Origin: Ulvibacterium sp965248315
GTDB taxonomy: Bacteria > Bacteroidota > Bacteroidia > Flavobacteriales > Flavobacteriaceae
NCBI RefSeq assembly: GCF_965248315.1
Contig: NZ_CBDFIX010000001.1
Location: forward strand, 285,071 to 349,070
Direction: 5' to 3'
DNA length: 64,000 nt
The position numbers and the translations under genes were made by a program. The notes below the pieces were generated by a model, which searched no databases, was not told the DNA's origin, and saw only the letters and a program-made list of their open reading frames with translations. How positions within the stretch are numbered: position 1 is the first letter of the stretch; each line of letters opens with the position of its first letter. Below are positions 44,358 through 52,815 of this stretch, piece after piece.

Positions 44358-46664
44358 ATGAAAATTATTTCCTTTGGCTTAGCTGCAATGTTCTCACTTC
44401 ATGGAGGAACGCTGCTCGCGCAAGATAGTAATGAGAACCGTGAACCGGGTCATTATAACCAGAACAAGTTTAAGCAGCTCTATGAAGAGTTTGCCACGCC
44501 AAATACGTATCGATCGGCTTCCGGTGCTCCCGGTCCGGATTACTATCAACAACAGGCAGATTATGTCATGGATATTGAATTGGATGATAAGAATGCCAGA
44601 ATACATGGTGAAGAGACCATAACCTACACCAACAATTCCCCGGACGTCTTGGAATACCTTTGGTTACAAGTGGATCAAAATGTACGGACCAAGGATACCA
44701 AATCCGCCTTACGAAATGAAACAAAAATTGCCCAAGCCGAGAGGGTAGAAGACTTTGTGAAAAAGTATGTATCCGAGCCTTTTGATGGCGGCTTCAATAT
44801 TGAATTTGTAAAGGATGCCAATGGGAGGCCATTGCCGTACACCATTAATCAAACAATGCTGCGGATAGATCTTCCCCAACCGCTAAAGAGCAAGGAACAG
44901 ATCTCCTTTTCCATTAAATGGAACTATAATATTCCCGACCATACCGTGAACCGGTCAAGATCTGGTTATGAGTATTTTCCAAAAGACGGGAACAGGGCCT
45001 ACGTTATTGCCCAGTTTTTTCCAAGAATGGCCGTTTATAGCGATGTTGAGGGATGGCAGAACCATCAGTTTTGGGGAAACGGTGAGTTTGCTTTGCCCTT
45101 TGGGGATTATGAGGTGAACATTACCGTACCTGCGGATCATGTGCTGGATGCTACAGGAACTTTGCAGAACCGAAAAGAAGTATTCTCCAGAGAGATGATG
45201 AAACGCTATGACCAAGCAAAAAAGTCTTATGACAAGCCTGTAGTAATCGTTACCCAGGAAGAAGCCGAGGCAGCGGAAAAGGGGTTCTCTGAAAAAAAGA
45301 AAACTTGGCGCTTCAAAGCAAAAAATGTAAGGGATTATGGTTTTGCTACATCCCGCAAGTTCATTTGGGATATGCAGGCCGTTAAAATGAACAACAGGGA
45401 CGTTATGGCTGTTTCGCTTTATCCCAAGGAAGGCAATCCATTATGGGAAGAATATTCTACCAAAGCGGTGGCCCATACCTTGAAATCCTATTCCGATCAC
45501 ACGTTTGATTACCCCTATCCAAAAGCCATTTCGGTACATGCCAAAAATCAGGGTATGGAGTATCCCATGATATGTTGGAACTATGGTCGTCCAAATACCG
45601 ATGGTTCTTACTCGGACAAGGTGAAATTTGGAATGATCAGTGTAATTATACATGAGGTAGGCCATAACTTTTTCCCTATGATCGTAAATTCCGATGAACG
45701 GCAATGGGGTTGGATGGATGAAGGTTTGGACACTTTTATGCAGTATATGGCGGAGCAGGAATTCGGAGAGCGATATCCAGAGGCAATAGTGGGTCATGAT
45801 ACTTACCCGTCCAAAAGGGGAGCACCGCATAAAGTGGTTCCATATATGGCGGGAGACCAAAGTACATTGGCACCCATTATGTCCAATCCTGAAAATGTAT
45901 ACCAACTAGGTCCGAATGCTTATGGCAAACCTGCAACGGCCTTAAACATTCTTCGGGAGACCATTATGGGCCGAGAACTTTTTGACCATGCCTTCAAAAC
46001 CTATGCGCAACGTTGGAAGTTTAAGCATCCCACTCCGGAGGACTTTTTCCGGACTATGGAGGATGCCTCAGCCGTGGATTTGGATTGGTATTGGAGATCT
46101 TGGTTCTATACCACGGATTATGTGGATATTGGTGTAAAGGGTATGAAAAAATATTTTGTAAATAATGGCCCTACAAAAAAGATGCGTGAGTATATGGCAG
46201 AAAGGAATATTACCGAGGCTGATTTGCTGCCTCTGGTTTTTCTGGCCGAGGAAGATAGTGATGATTTTGACAAGGACTTAATGGGGAAGGAAGCTTCGCA
46301 AAATTCCATGCCCCTCAAAGAGTTTCTAATGGACAAGATGAGTGCCGAGGAAAGAGACCTCGTAAACAAGCCCAAATATTTCTATGAAATCACTTTTGAC
46401 AAGCCAGGGGGTATTCCCATGCCGTTGATCGTGGAATATACCTATGCTGACGGAAGTAAGGAGAACATCACATATCCCGCGGAAATATGGAGGAAAAATG
46501 ATGACGAGGTCAGCAGGGTCATTGCTTCTGAAAAGGAATTGGTGGGCGTGGTTGTAGATCCAAAAATGGAAACCGCGGACATAGACTTAACCAATAATTC
46601 ATGGCCTCAAAAAGAGGAAAAGTCCGACTTTGATAAATTTAAGGAGAACATCAAGGGAAAATAG
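44358..46664 (+). CDS. M1 family metallopeptidase
   Basis: 768-aa exported zinc aminopeptidase-like protein. A signal peptide (about residues 1-21, ending LLA-QD) is followed by the N-terminal beta-saddle domain (YVMDIELDDKNARIHGEETITYTN) and the catalytic thermolysin-like domain with HEVGH (H432, H436) and the third zinc ligand E455 in WMDEG, giving the M1 spacing HExxH-x18-E. The exopeptidase motif is GMEYPM in place of GAMEN, as in many Bacteroidota M1 enzymes, so substrate preference may differ. It probably degrades peptides in the periplasm or at the surface. Confidence 0.93.
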   Translation: MKIISFGLAAMFSLHGGTLLAQDSNENREPGHYNQNKFKQLYEEFATPNTYRSASGAPGPDYYQQQADYVMDIELDDKNARIHGEETITYTNNSPDVLEYLWLQVDQNVRTKDTKSALRNETKIAQAERVEDFVKKYVSEPFDGGFNIEFVKDANGRPLPYTINQTMLRIDLPQPLKSKEQISFSIKWNYNIPDHTVNRSRSGYEYFPKDGNRAYVIAQFFPRMAVYSDVEGWQNHQFWGNGEFALPFGDYEVNITVPADHVLDATGTLQNRKEVFSREMMKRYDQAKKSYDKPVVIVTQEEAEAAEKGFSEKKKTWRFKAKNVRDYGFATSRKFIWDMQAVKMNNRDVMAVSLYPKEGNPLWEEYSTKAVAHTLKSYSDHTFDYPYPKAISVHAKNQGMEYPMICWNYGRPNTDGSYSDKVKFGMISVIIHEVGHNFFPMIVNSDERQWGWMDEGLDTFMQYMAEQEFGERYPEAIVGHDTYPSKRGAPHKVVPYMAGDQSTLAPIMSNPENVYQLGPNAYGKPATALNILRETIMGRELFDHAFKTYAQRWKFKHPTPEDFFRTMEDASAVDLDWYWRSWFYTTDYVDIGVKGMKKYFVNNGPTKKMREYMAERNITEADLLPLVFLAEEDSDDFDKDLMGKEASQNSMPLKEFLMDKMSAEERDLVNKPKYFYEITFDKPGGIPMPLIVEYTYADGSKENITYPAEIWRKNDDEVSRVIASEKELVGVVVDPKMETADIDLTNNSWPQKEEKSDFDKFKENIKGK

Positions 46665-46761
46665 GCTACAAAAAACCATATATTCACTTGGCTGCAAGTA
46701 ATTGGCTCATCTTTTGGACAGGAAACCTTGAGGGTCTTTTCAATTGCTATCCAAACTTGAC

Positions 46762-46769
46762 TATATTTG
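46762..46769 (+). promoter_or_regulatory. Putative -7 box of tatA
   Basis: TATATTTG, four bases (TAGT) before the ATG at 46774, the fourth such arrangement in this window. Confidence 0.4.
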
Positions 46770-46773
46770 TAGT

Positions 46774-47112
46774 ATGCATGTTTTACACTTTTTGTTCATA
46801 AGCGGAGGTGAGATATTCTTCATCATGTTTATCGTGGTCATGGTTTTCGGAGCCGATAAAATTCCGGGCATTGCCAAAGGATTGGGGAAGGGCATGAGAC
46901 AATTAAAGGATGCCACGGAAGATATCAAGCAAGAAATTCAGAGAAGTGCGGAAAAACAGGGTATAGATACCAGCTTGGTATCGGATATCAAAAAAGATAT
47001 TGATGATGTGAAAAACAGTGTCAGCACTAACTTGGGTGATGGAATTAAAAAGGAGTTGGGTGATGTGAAAAAAAGTGTGGATGAGGTTACGGGCACCATC
47101 AAGCGACAATAG
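46774..47112 (+). CDS. tatA: Twin-arginine translocase subunit TatA/TatE
   Basis: Pore-forming subunit of the Tat system, which moves folded proteins across the inner membrane. The ATG at 46774 (113 aa) places the short transmembrane helix (GEIFFIMFIVVMVFGADKIP) near the N terminus as required, unlike the upstream codon at 46744. The amphipathic helix GIAKGLGKGMRQLKDATEDIK follows, then a longer charged tail than in the classical protein, with repeated KKxxDDVKNS/GDVKKSV segments. No tatC is in the window. The M15 peptidase with a Tat-like signal is a possible client. Confidence 0.92.
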   Translation: MHVLHFLFISGGEIFFIMFIVVMVFGADKIPGIAKGLGKGMRQLKDATEDIKQEIQRSAEKQGIDTSLVSDIKKDIDDVKNSVSTNLGDGIKKELGDVKKSVDEVTGTIKRQ

Positions 47113-47120
47113 TTGCACTT

Positions 47121-47693
47121 ATGCTCGAAAAGATTCTTCAGTGGGATAGGGACACTTTCATTTACCTCAATAATCTCGGAATAGAAGAATACGACCTTTT
47201 TTGGTCTACGGTTACCAATATATCCACTTGGATTCCGTTGTTCGTGCTTTTTTTTATTATCATTTACCTTAAATACCCGAAACGGGAGGCACTTTTTGTT
47301 ACTTTCACCGTAATTGCTCTGGTGTTTTTTATTACCACTGCCACAGATTTAACTAAGGAGTACGTAGCCCGGTTACGGCCCAATAATGACCCGGAGGTCA
47401 ATACTTTAATACGGATTCTAAAAACTCCGATAACTTATAGTTTTTTTTCGGGACATGCGGCAAGCTCGTTTTCCGTTACTACACTGGTTGTGCTTTTTCT
47501 TAGGAATAGATTTAAGTGGTGCTGGCTTTTCTATGTTTGGCCATTGCTCTTTGCCTTAAGTCGTATATATGTTGGGGTGCATTATCCCGTTGATATTATC
47601 GTGGGTGCAATGGTCGGAATCTTGTCGGCCTTTCTTTTTTATGCGGTTTATGTTAGGTTTATAGTACCCTACTTAAAGTTAGCCCGTCCCTAA
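47121..47693 (+). CDS. PAP2 family phosphatase
   Basis: 190-aa membrane phosphatase with about five helices and the three acid-phosphatase motifs: KEYVARLRPN, FFSGHAASS and SRIYVGVHYPVD. Relatives dephosphorylate undecaprenyl pyrophosphate or phosphatidate. It starts 8 bp after tatA, so the two form a unit. The 3' end overlaps the convergent O-methyltransferase gene by 35 bases. Confidence 0.93.
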   Translation: MLEKILQWDRDTFIYLNNLGIEEYDLFWSTVTNISTWIPLFVLFFIIIYLKYPKREALFVTFTVIALVFFITTATDLTKEYVARLRPNNDPEVNTLIRILKTPITYSFFSGHAASSFSVTTLVVLFLRNRFKWCWLFYVWPLLFALSRIYVGVHYPVDIIVGAMVGILSAFLFYAVYVRFIVPYLKLARP

Positions 47694-48300
47694 TGGGCAA
47701 AAGTGCGGTTTCTATCCGTGAATCTTCCTTTAATTTCCTGTTATAATCCAATACTACCTTTGTGGTTTTATCCTTGGGGTCTAACGGATCTACTACCTTA
47801 CCGGACCATAGTACGTTGTCCGATAAAATAACACTTCCAGACCGTGTTTTCTTAAGAACGGCTTCAAAATAAGCAGGGTAGTCCAATTTTTCCGCATCAA
47901 TGAACACCAAATCAAAAACAATATCCAATTCCGGTATAATTTCCAGGGCATCTCCGGTATGCTGTAAAATTTTATCCCCGAACCCACTTTTATCAAAATA
48001 ACGTCTTTGTATCTCGTATAATTCTTCATTTTTATCTATGGTATGCAGTTTCCCTTGACTGGAGAGGCCCTCTGCCAAACAGATGGCCGAATAGCCCGTA
48101 TAGGTACCTATTTCCAAAATGTTTTGGGGACGGATTATTTTTGACAGTAGGCTCAGCACCCTACCTTGAAAATGACCTGTCAACATACGGGGTCTTACTA
48201 CTTTAAGATGGGTCTCACGCGTGAGTTCTTGTAATACTTTCGGCTCTTCCTGGGAATGGGCCGCGATATATTCTTCCAATATGGGAGATAAAAAGTGCAT
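47659..48300 (-). CDS. O-methyltransferase (family 3, catechol-type)
   Basis: 213-aa soluble SAM-dependent enzyme of the small-molecule O-methyltransferase family. Motif I is ILEIGTYTGYSAICLA (about residues 82-97); LHTIDKNEE, GDALEIIPEL, FIDAEKLDYPAYFE and ILSDNVLWSGKV are the expected metal- and SAM-binding segments. Bacterial members act on catechols or related phenolics, and some on tRNA hydroxyuridine (TrmR-type), so the substrate is open. It converges on the PAP2 gene with a 35-base overlap. Confidence 0.9.
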   Translation of the reverse strand: MHFLSPILEEYIAAHSQEEPKVLQELTRETHLKVVRPRMLTGHFQGRVLSLLSKIIRPQNILEIGTYTGYSAICLAEGLSSQGKLHTIDKNEELYEIQRRYFDKSGFGDKILQHTGDALEIIPELDIVFDLVFIDAEKLDYPAYFEAVLKKTRSGSVILSDNVLWSGKVVDPLDPKDKTTKVVLDYNRKLKEDSRIETALLPIRDGLTLSRVL

Positions 48301-48352
48301 AAAATGGTTTTAACAAAAATATGGATTACCTTGAAATCAAAAAGAATAAAAA

Positions 48353-48811
48353 ATGGATGGAATTAACATACGACCTGCCTTGTTAAGTGATTTGCCGGTT
48401 CTCCAAAAATTTGAACAGGGGGTAATACAAGCGGAAAGGCCTTTAGATCCCACCATTAAAAAAGACCCTGTACATTATTACGACTTGGAATCCATGATAT
48501 TGGATAAGGATGTTGCCGTAATTGTGGCGGAGTACGAGGATAGGATTGTGGCGTCCGGCTATGGTATGGCAAAAAGGGCCAGACATTACTTAGACCATAA
48601 ATACTATGCCTACTTAGGTTTTATGTATACAGATCCTGAGTTTCGAGGGAGGGGAGTAAATCAAAAGATTCTTTCCGCCTTAAAGGATTGGGCCATTTCC
48701 AAGGACTTGACGGAAATTCGTCTTACCGTCTATGAAGATAATCCCGGAGCTCTTAGGGCTTATGAAAAGTTTGGCTTTAAAAGGCATATTATTGAGATGC
48801 GCTTAACTTAA
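48353..48811 (+). CDS. GNAT family N-acetyltransferase
   Basis: 152-aa cytoplasmic acetyltransferase. It has AYLGFMYTDPEFRGRGVNQKIL as the acetyl-CoA site and IRLTVYEDNPGALRAYEKFGFKRH near the C terminus. The acceptor is unknown. It is followed 58 bp later by kynureninase, but a consensus -7 box before kynU suggests separate control. Confidence 0.9.
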   Translation: MDGINIRPALLSDLPVLQKFEQGVIQAERPLDPTIKKDPVHYYDLESMILDKDVAVIVAEYEDRIVASGYGMAKRARHYLDHKYYAYLGFMYTDPEFRGRGVNQKILSALKDWAISKDLTEIRLTVYEDNPGALRAYEKFGFKRHIIEMRLT

Positions 48812-48869
48812 TTATGCTAGACCCTTTTTCAATATCTTTTTTGAAGTCGTAGTTTTGAAAAAAATTAGT

Positions 48870-50150
48870 ATGTTGTTCGACAACTCCCTTGAATTTGCCC
48901 AAAAATTAGATGCCGAGGATCCTCTTGGACCCTATCGAGACGAATTTTATTTCCCTAAAGTAAATGGCAAGGAAGTCATTTATTTTACAGGCAACTCCCT
49001 TGGGTTACAACCCAAGCGCACCCAAAGGTACATTGATGAGATTATGACGGATTGGAAGGAATTGGCCGTCGAAGGCCATTTTCGAGCTGACAAACCTTGG
49101 TGGGATTATCATGAAAGGCTGGCCGAACCCTTGGCAAAGGTTGTTGGGGCAAGGCCAGAGGAAGTATGCGTTTTGAATACGCTTACCGTGAACCTTCATT
49201 TTTTGATGGTTTCTTTTTATATGCCTACTCCGGAAAGATTTAAGATTTTGTGTGAGGAAAAGGCCTTTCCTTCGGACCAATATATGCTACAGAGTCAAGT
49301 CAGATGGCATGGTCTGGATCCGGAAGCGGCCATTGTGGAGGTAAAAAAGAGAGATGGGGAGCACTTTTGGCGAACTGAGGATATCCTTTCAAAAGTTGAA
49401 GAAATCGGGGATGAACTGGCCTTAATACTCATAGGAGGTGTAAACTACTACAATGGACAATTCTTTGATATACAGGCCATAACCCAGGCCGGAAGGTCTG
49501 TGGGATCAAAAGTAGGGTGGGACCTTGCCCACGCTGTAGGAAACGTGGAACTGGAGTTACATAGTTGGGATGTGGATTTTGCTGCGTGGTGTAGCTATAA
49601 ATACATGAACAGCGGTCCGGGTAACGCTTCAGGTATCTTTATACATGAAAGGCATTTGGGAAAAGATACTATCTCCAGGTTAGAAGGCTGGTGGGGTACC
49701 AAAAAAGAAACCCGTTTTTTAATGAAACCTCAATTTGAACCTATGCCCAATGCAGATGCCTGGCAAGTAAGCAACCCACCTGTTCTCGCTCTAGCCCCTT
49801 ATTTGGCTTCTTTGGAAATGTTCAATGAAGTGGGGATGACCGCTCTAATCGAAAAAAGGAATCGGTTAACCACTTACCTCGAATTTATTTTAAAGGAAAT
49901 TGACAAGGAAGTGGATAGTACTTTTGAGATTATCACCCCTTTGGACAGAGGTTGTCAATTATCGGTTCTGTTGCACGGGCAGGGGCGACCCCTTTTTAAT
50001 TTTCTGATGGAAAATGGCGTAATTGTGGATTGGCGGGAACCTAATGTCATTCGTTTGGCGCCCGCACCCTTTTACTGTTCTTTTACGGATATGTACCAAT
50101 TTGGGCAATTATTGAAACAGGGCATTCTCTCTGGAATCAGTAATGGATAG
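48870..50150 (+). CDS. kynU: Kynureninase
   Basis: PLP enzyme cleaving kynurenine (or 3-hydroxykynurenine) to anthranilate (or 3-hydroxyanthranilate) and alanine in tryptophan breakdown. The ATG at 48870 (426 aa) is chosen over a TTG five codons upstream. Family segments are YFTGNSLGLQPK, the WDLAHAVGN strand with the PLP-contacting Asp, and WCSYKYMNSGPG, with the lysine that forms the Schiff base. A TAGTTTTG box ends 12 bases before the start. No other kynurenine-pathway gene is present in the window; an MFS gene follows. Confidence 0.95.
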   Translation: MLFDNSLEFAQKLDAEDPLGPYRDEFYFPKVNGKEVIYFTGNSLGLQPKRTQRYIDEIMTDWKELAVEGHFRADKPWWDYHERLAEPLAKVVGARPEEVCVLNTLTVNLHFLMVSFYMPTPERFKILCEEKAFPSDQYMLQSQVRWHGLDPEAAIVEVKKRDGEHFWRTEDILSKVEEIGDELALILIGGVNYYNGQFFDIQAITQAGRSVGSKVGWDLAHAVGNVELELHSWDVDFAAWCSYKYMNSGPGNASGIFIHERHLGKDTISRLEGWWGTKKETRFLMKPQFEPMPNADAWQVSNPPVLALAPYLASLEMFNEVGMTALIEKRNRLTTYLEFILKEIDKEVDSTFEIITPLDRGCQLSVLLHGQGRPLFNFLMENGVIVDWREPNVIRLAPAPFYCSFTDMYQFGQLLKQGILSGISNG

Positions 50151-50164
50151 TTGTGGGTTTTTAG

Positions 50165-50172
50165 TAGCTTTG
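50165..50172 (+). promoter_or_regulatory. Putative -7 box of the MFS gene
   Basis: TAGCTTTG, 43 bases before the ATG at 50216. Confidence 0.35.
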
Positions 50173-50215
50173 CCGTCGATTACAAACCGCCAACCTTTAA
50201 TAGTACCGACCGTAG

Positions 50216-51370
50216 ATGAAATCCCTAGTACTCATTCTTTCCAATGCCCGTTATTTTGGTCCTGCTTGGGTTTTTGCCAGCTTAAATATTTTATTTGGAA
50301 CATGGGCTATATATATTCCTACGGTAAAGGAGAGTTTAGGTATTGATAAGGCCCAATTGGGAATCGCCATTTTTTTTCTATCCCTTGGGGTTTTCACCAT
50401 ATTTCCAATAGCCTCCACGATAATAAATAGGATAGGCGTAGGTAAGGCCACCGGGTATGGTGTGCTACTCATTTGTTTAACCGGTATACTGCCCATTATT
50501 GCCCCAAGTTATTACACACTTATGGCCGCCTTATTCCTTTTTGGTGCCACTAATGGCTTTACGGATATAGCCATGAACACTTTGGTTACCGAATTGGAAA
50601 AGGAGGATGGGACGAAATTCATGTCCGCCTCTCACGGTTTTTTCAGTTTAGGAGGTGTCTTGGCAGGCTTGGGGAGCTTTCTCATAGGTCCATTGGGCAA
50701 CCCCGCTTTACATATGGGTATGGCCATTGCCCTGGTGTTTTTGGTAAACCTTTTTTTCTATAGCGGCTATAAGAATATAACAGCGGCTCCCGTAGAGAAG
50801 GAGCCTTTTAGCCTAAAACTATTTAGGCCTTTATTGTTATTGGGATTAATTTCTTTTGTTTCCATGGGGAGCGAAGGCGCTATTGTAGACTGGAGCGGAC
50901 TTTATCTCAAGGAGGTGAGCATTGCTCCGGAAGCACTCTGGGGTGCTGGATTTCTTGGCTTTCAGATAACCATGACCTTGGGACGGTTCTTGGGTGATGG
51001 TATTAGCTCCAAAATCGGTTCGGTGAAAATGGTATCTTTGGGTACCTTAATCGTTATTGCCGGGTATGCTTTGGTGCTATCTACCCATACATACTTGGCC
51101 ATTTCCGGATTTGCATTGAGTGGCTTAGGATTTTCGGTAATGGTCCCTGAAATTTTTCGCATAGGAGGTAACGTAAAAGGTGTGGATTCATCCCAAGGGG
51201 TGTCCTTTATTGCCGGAACGGGATATACTGGATTTTTGCTGGCCCCACCCATCCTAGGGTTTTTGGCGGACAGTTTTTCTTTAATAGCCTGTTTTATAGT
51301 ATTAACCTGCTGTGCGCTGCTAATTTTAGGGGCCACCTTTACAATGAACAAGAAAAGGATAAAATCCTGA
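50216..51370 (+). CDS. Major facilitator superfamily transporter
   Basis: 384-aa inner-membrane protein with about 12 hydrophobic helices. The N-terminal FGTWAIYIPTVKESLGIDKAQLG and the GFTDIAMNTLVTELEKEDG segment resemble the YbjJ/FucP-like MFS branch. No solute can be assigned. It follows kynU by 65 bp on the same strand but has its own promoter-like box. Confidence 0.88.
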   Translation: MKSLVLILSNARYFGPAWVFASLNILFGTWAIYIPTVKESLGIDKAQLGIAIFFLSLGVFTIFPIASTIINRIGVGKATGYGVLLICLTGILPIIAPSYYTLMAALFLFGATNGFTDIAMNTLVTELEKEDGTKFMSASHGFFSLGGVLAGLGSFLIGPLGNPALHMGMAIALVFLVNLFFYSGYKNITAAPVEKEPFSLKLFRPLLLLGLISFVSMGSEGAIVDWSGLYLKEVSIAPEALWGAGFLGFQITMTLGRFLGDGISSKIGSVKMVSLGTLIVIAGYALVLSTHTYLAISGFALSGLGFSVMVPEIFRIGGNVKGVDSSQGVSFIAGTGYTGFLLAPPILGFLADSFSLIACFIVLTCCALLILGATFTMNKKRIKS

Positions 51371-51378
51371 CTTGGCCA

Positions 51379-52059
51379 TTAATTGGTTTTTACCGCTACA
51401 TCCGTGAAATACAGTTTAAAACTACCATCCTCTTTTTGGTGCATCTTGGCAATTTTTAGACCGCCCATATCCACATAATCTTCCCAGGTGGTAGTCAATG
51501 AGGGTTCTGCCTGATTTCCTTTGCGGAACACCCACTCCTTTACTATATAGTCGTCTCCAAAGTAAAAGTCATAGGCGTCTCCGGGTGTATACCCCCCTTC
51601 GGAACCGTAGACCACCGTGAGTTTTTGCATCGGTTTTTTACTGATTGGTGCCTCAGTATTTTGGGAATGGTCATAATCAATGCTATTCTTGTCCCATAAA
51701 ATGTTAATCGGGGCAATCAACCAATACTTATCATTTATAAAACCCCCGTTGGTTTTATGGGTTACACTATCCATGTCCTTTCTGAGGTAGGTAATGGTGT
51801 CGATAGCGTTTATGGCGGTAACCTCATTGATCTTTGGTTTCCATATCCAGGTTCGTTCAAAATGACTGGTGTCCCTATCCACATTAAAGGTGAATTTTAG
51901 TTCTTGGACTTTGTTCCAGTTCTCGAATCCGTTGGCATAGGCCAATTCTTCCAAAACGGTCAATTCTTTTTCAGCTTCGGCAGGGGTCGTTTTTTTTTCG
52001 TTTTTACAGCTTATAATCAGCGCAAAGGCAGCTATTAAGGAATATAGATATGGTTTCAT
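51379..52059 (-). CDS. Hypothetical lipoprotein with LolA/LolB-like beta fold
   Basis: 226-aa exported protein with lipobox ISCKN (Cys18) and a lysine/glutamate-rich tether. The mature part is a series of antiparallel strands (WNKVQELKFTFNVDRD, ERTWIWKPKINEV, GGFINDKYWLIAP, YDFYFGDDYIVKEWVFRKG, KIAKMHQKEDGSFKLYFTDV), suggesting an incomplete beta-barrel lipid-binding fold. I do not recognise a named family with certainty. It is divergent from clpP and convergent with the MFS gene. Confidence 0.7.
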   Translation of the reverse strand: MKPYLYSLIAAFALIISCKNEKKTTPAEAEKELTVLEELAYANGFENWNKVQELKFTFNVDRDTSHFERTWIWKPKINEVTAINAIDTITYLRKDMDSVTHKTNGGFINDKYWLIAPINILWDKNSIDYDHSQNTEAPISKKPMQKLTVVYGSEGGYTPGDAYDFYFGDDYIVKEWVFRKGNQAEPSLTTTWEDYVDMGGLKIAKMHQKEDGSFKLYFTDVAVKTN

Positions 52060-52172
52060 ACTTTGATTTTTTCAAAGATAATCAGTTTTATCCAGATGTC
52101 GATTCATTCATTTAGGGGAGTCAAGATTCCCAATAATTTGATTAATTTTACCACTTCACAAGAAAATAAAAA

Positions 52173-52721
52173 ATGAGTTCAAAAAAAGGAAAAGTACAGC
52201 AGGCCATTCAAGAAAAATTGCTCGATGAACGGAAAGTCTTTCTATGGGGCATGGTGGACGATGATTCGGCCAAACACGTTATTGATCGTCTCTTGTATCT
52301 GGATCTTCAGAATAACAAGGAAATACAATTGATTATCAATAGTCCTGGAGGCTATGTAACATCGGGGTTTGCCATTTATGATACTATCAAACAAATAAAA
52401 AGTCCGGTCTCCACGGTATGTTCAGGTCTTGCCGCTTCAATGGGCTCCATTTTATTGTCCGTGGGCGAAAAAGGTAGGCGGTTCATCCAGCCTCATGCCC
52501 GGGTAATGATTCATCAACCCAGTGGTGGTGCAAGGGGCCAGGCATCCAATATAGAAATCCAGGCCAAGGAAATCATCAAGACCAAGGAATTGGGGGCCAA
52601 GATTTTGGCTGAGAATTGCGGGCAAACTTTCGAAAAGGTTATGAAAGATTTTGATCGCGACTACTGGATGGGCGCCGAAGAATCTGTGGCATATGGAATT
52701 GTCGATGGAATTTTGGAGTAG
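52173..52721 (+). CDS. clpP: ATP-dependent Clp protease proteolytic subunit (ClpP-like)
   Basis: 182-aa serine protease subunit with catalytic triad S89 (GLAASMGS), H114 (VMIHQPSGG) and D163 (DRDYWM), and the conserved SPGGYVTSGFAIYDTI handle region. It lacks the usual propeptide and the N-terminal axial-loop sequence of canonical ClpP (no IYSRLLKERII), having KVQQAIQEKLLDERKVFLW instead. It may be the second ClpP paralogue that flavobacteria carry besides the clpP-clpX pair; clpX is not here. A terminator follows. Confidence 0.9.
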   Translation: MSSKKGKVQQAIQEKLLDERKVFLWGMVDDDSAKHVIDRLLYLDLQNNKEIQLIINSPGGYVTSGFAIYDTIKQIKSPVSTVCSGLAASMGSILLSVGEKGRRFIQPHARVMIHQPSGGARGQASNIEIQAKEIIKTKELGAKILAENCGQTFEKVMKDFDRDYWMGAEESVAYGIVDGILE

Positions 52722-52760
52722 TTTCGGGCCAATTGGTCAAAGCGGTTATTTGTAATACTG

Positions 52761-52798
52761 AAAAAGTCCTTCGCAAATTTCATGGGAAGGACTTTTTT
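52761..52798 (+). terminator. Rho-independent terminator after clpP
   Basis: AAAAAGTCCTTC (52761-52772) pairs with GAAGGACTTTTTT (52786-52798). Flanking A and T runs let it act in both directions, so it may also end the OmpA-family transcript from the other strand. Confidence 0.85.
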
Positions 52799-52815
52799 GG
52801 TAATGGTCGTTTGCC

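Noticed and set aside
50143..50346. Short frame overlapping the start of the MFS gene
   Set aside because: Out of frame with a clear 12-helix transporter and without recognisable features.
48870..51370. Kynurenine or NAD biosynthesis operon
   Set aside because: Only kynureninase is recognisable; the neighbours are a GNAT and an MFS transporter with its own promoter-like box, so a pathway cluster is not supported.
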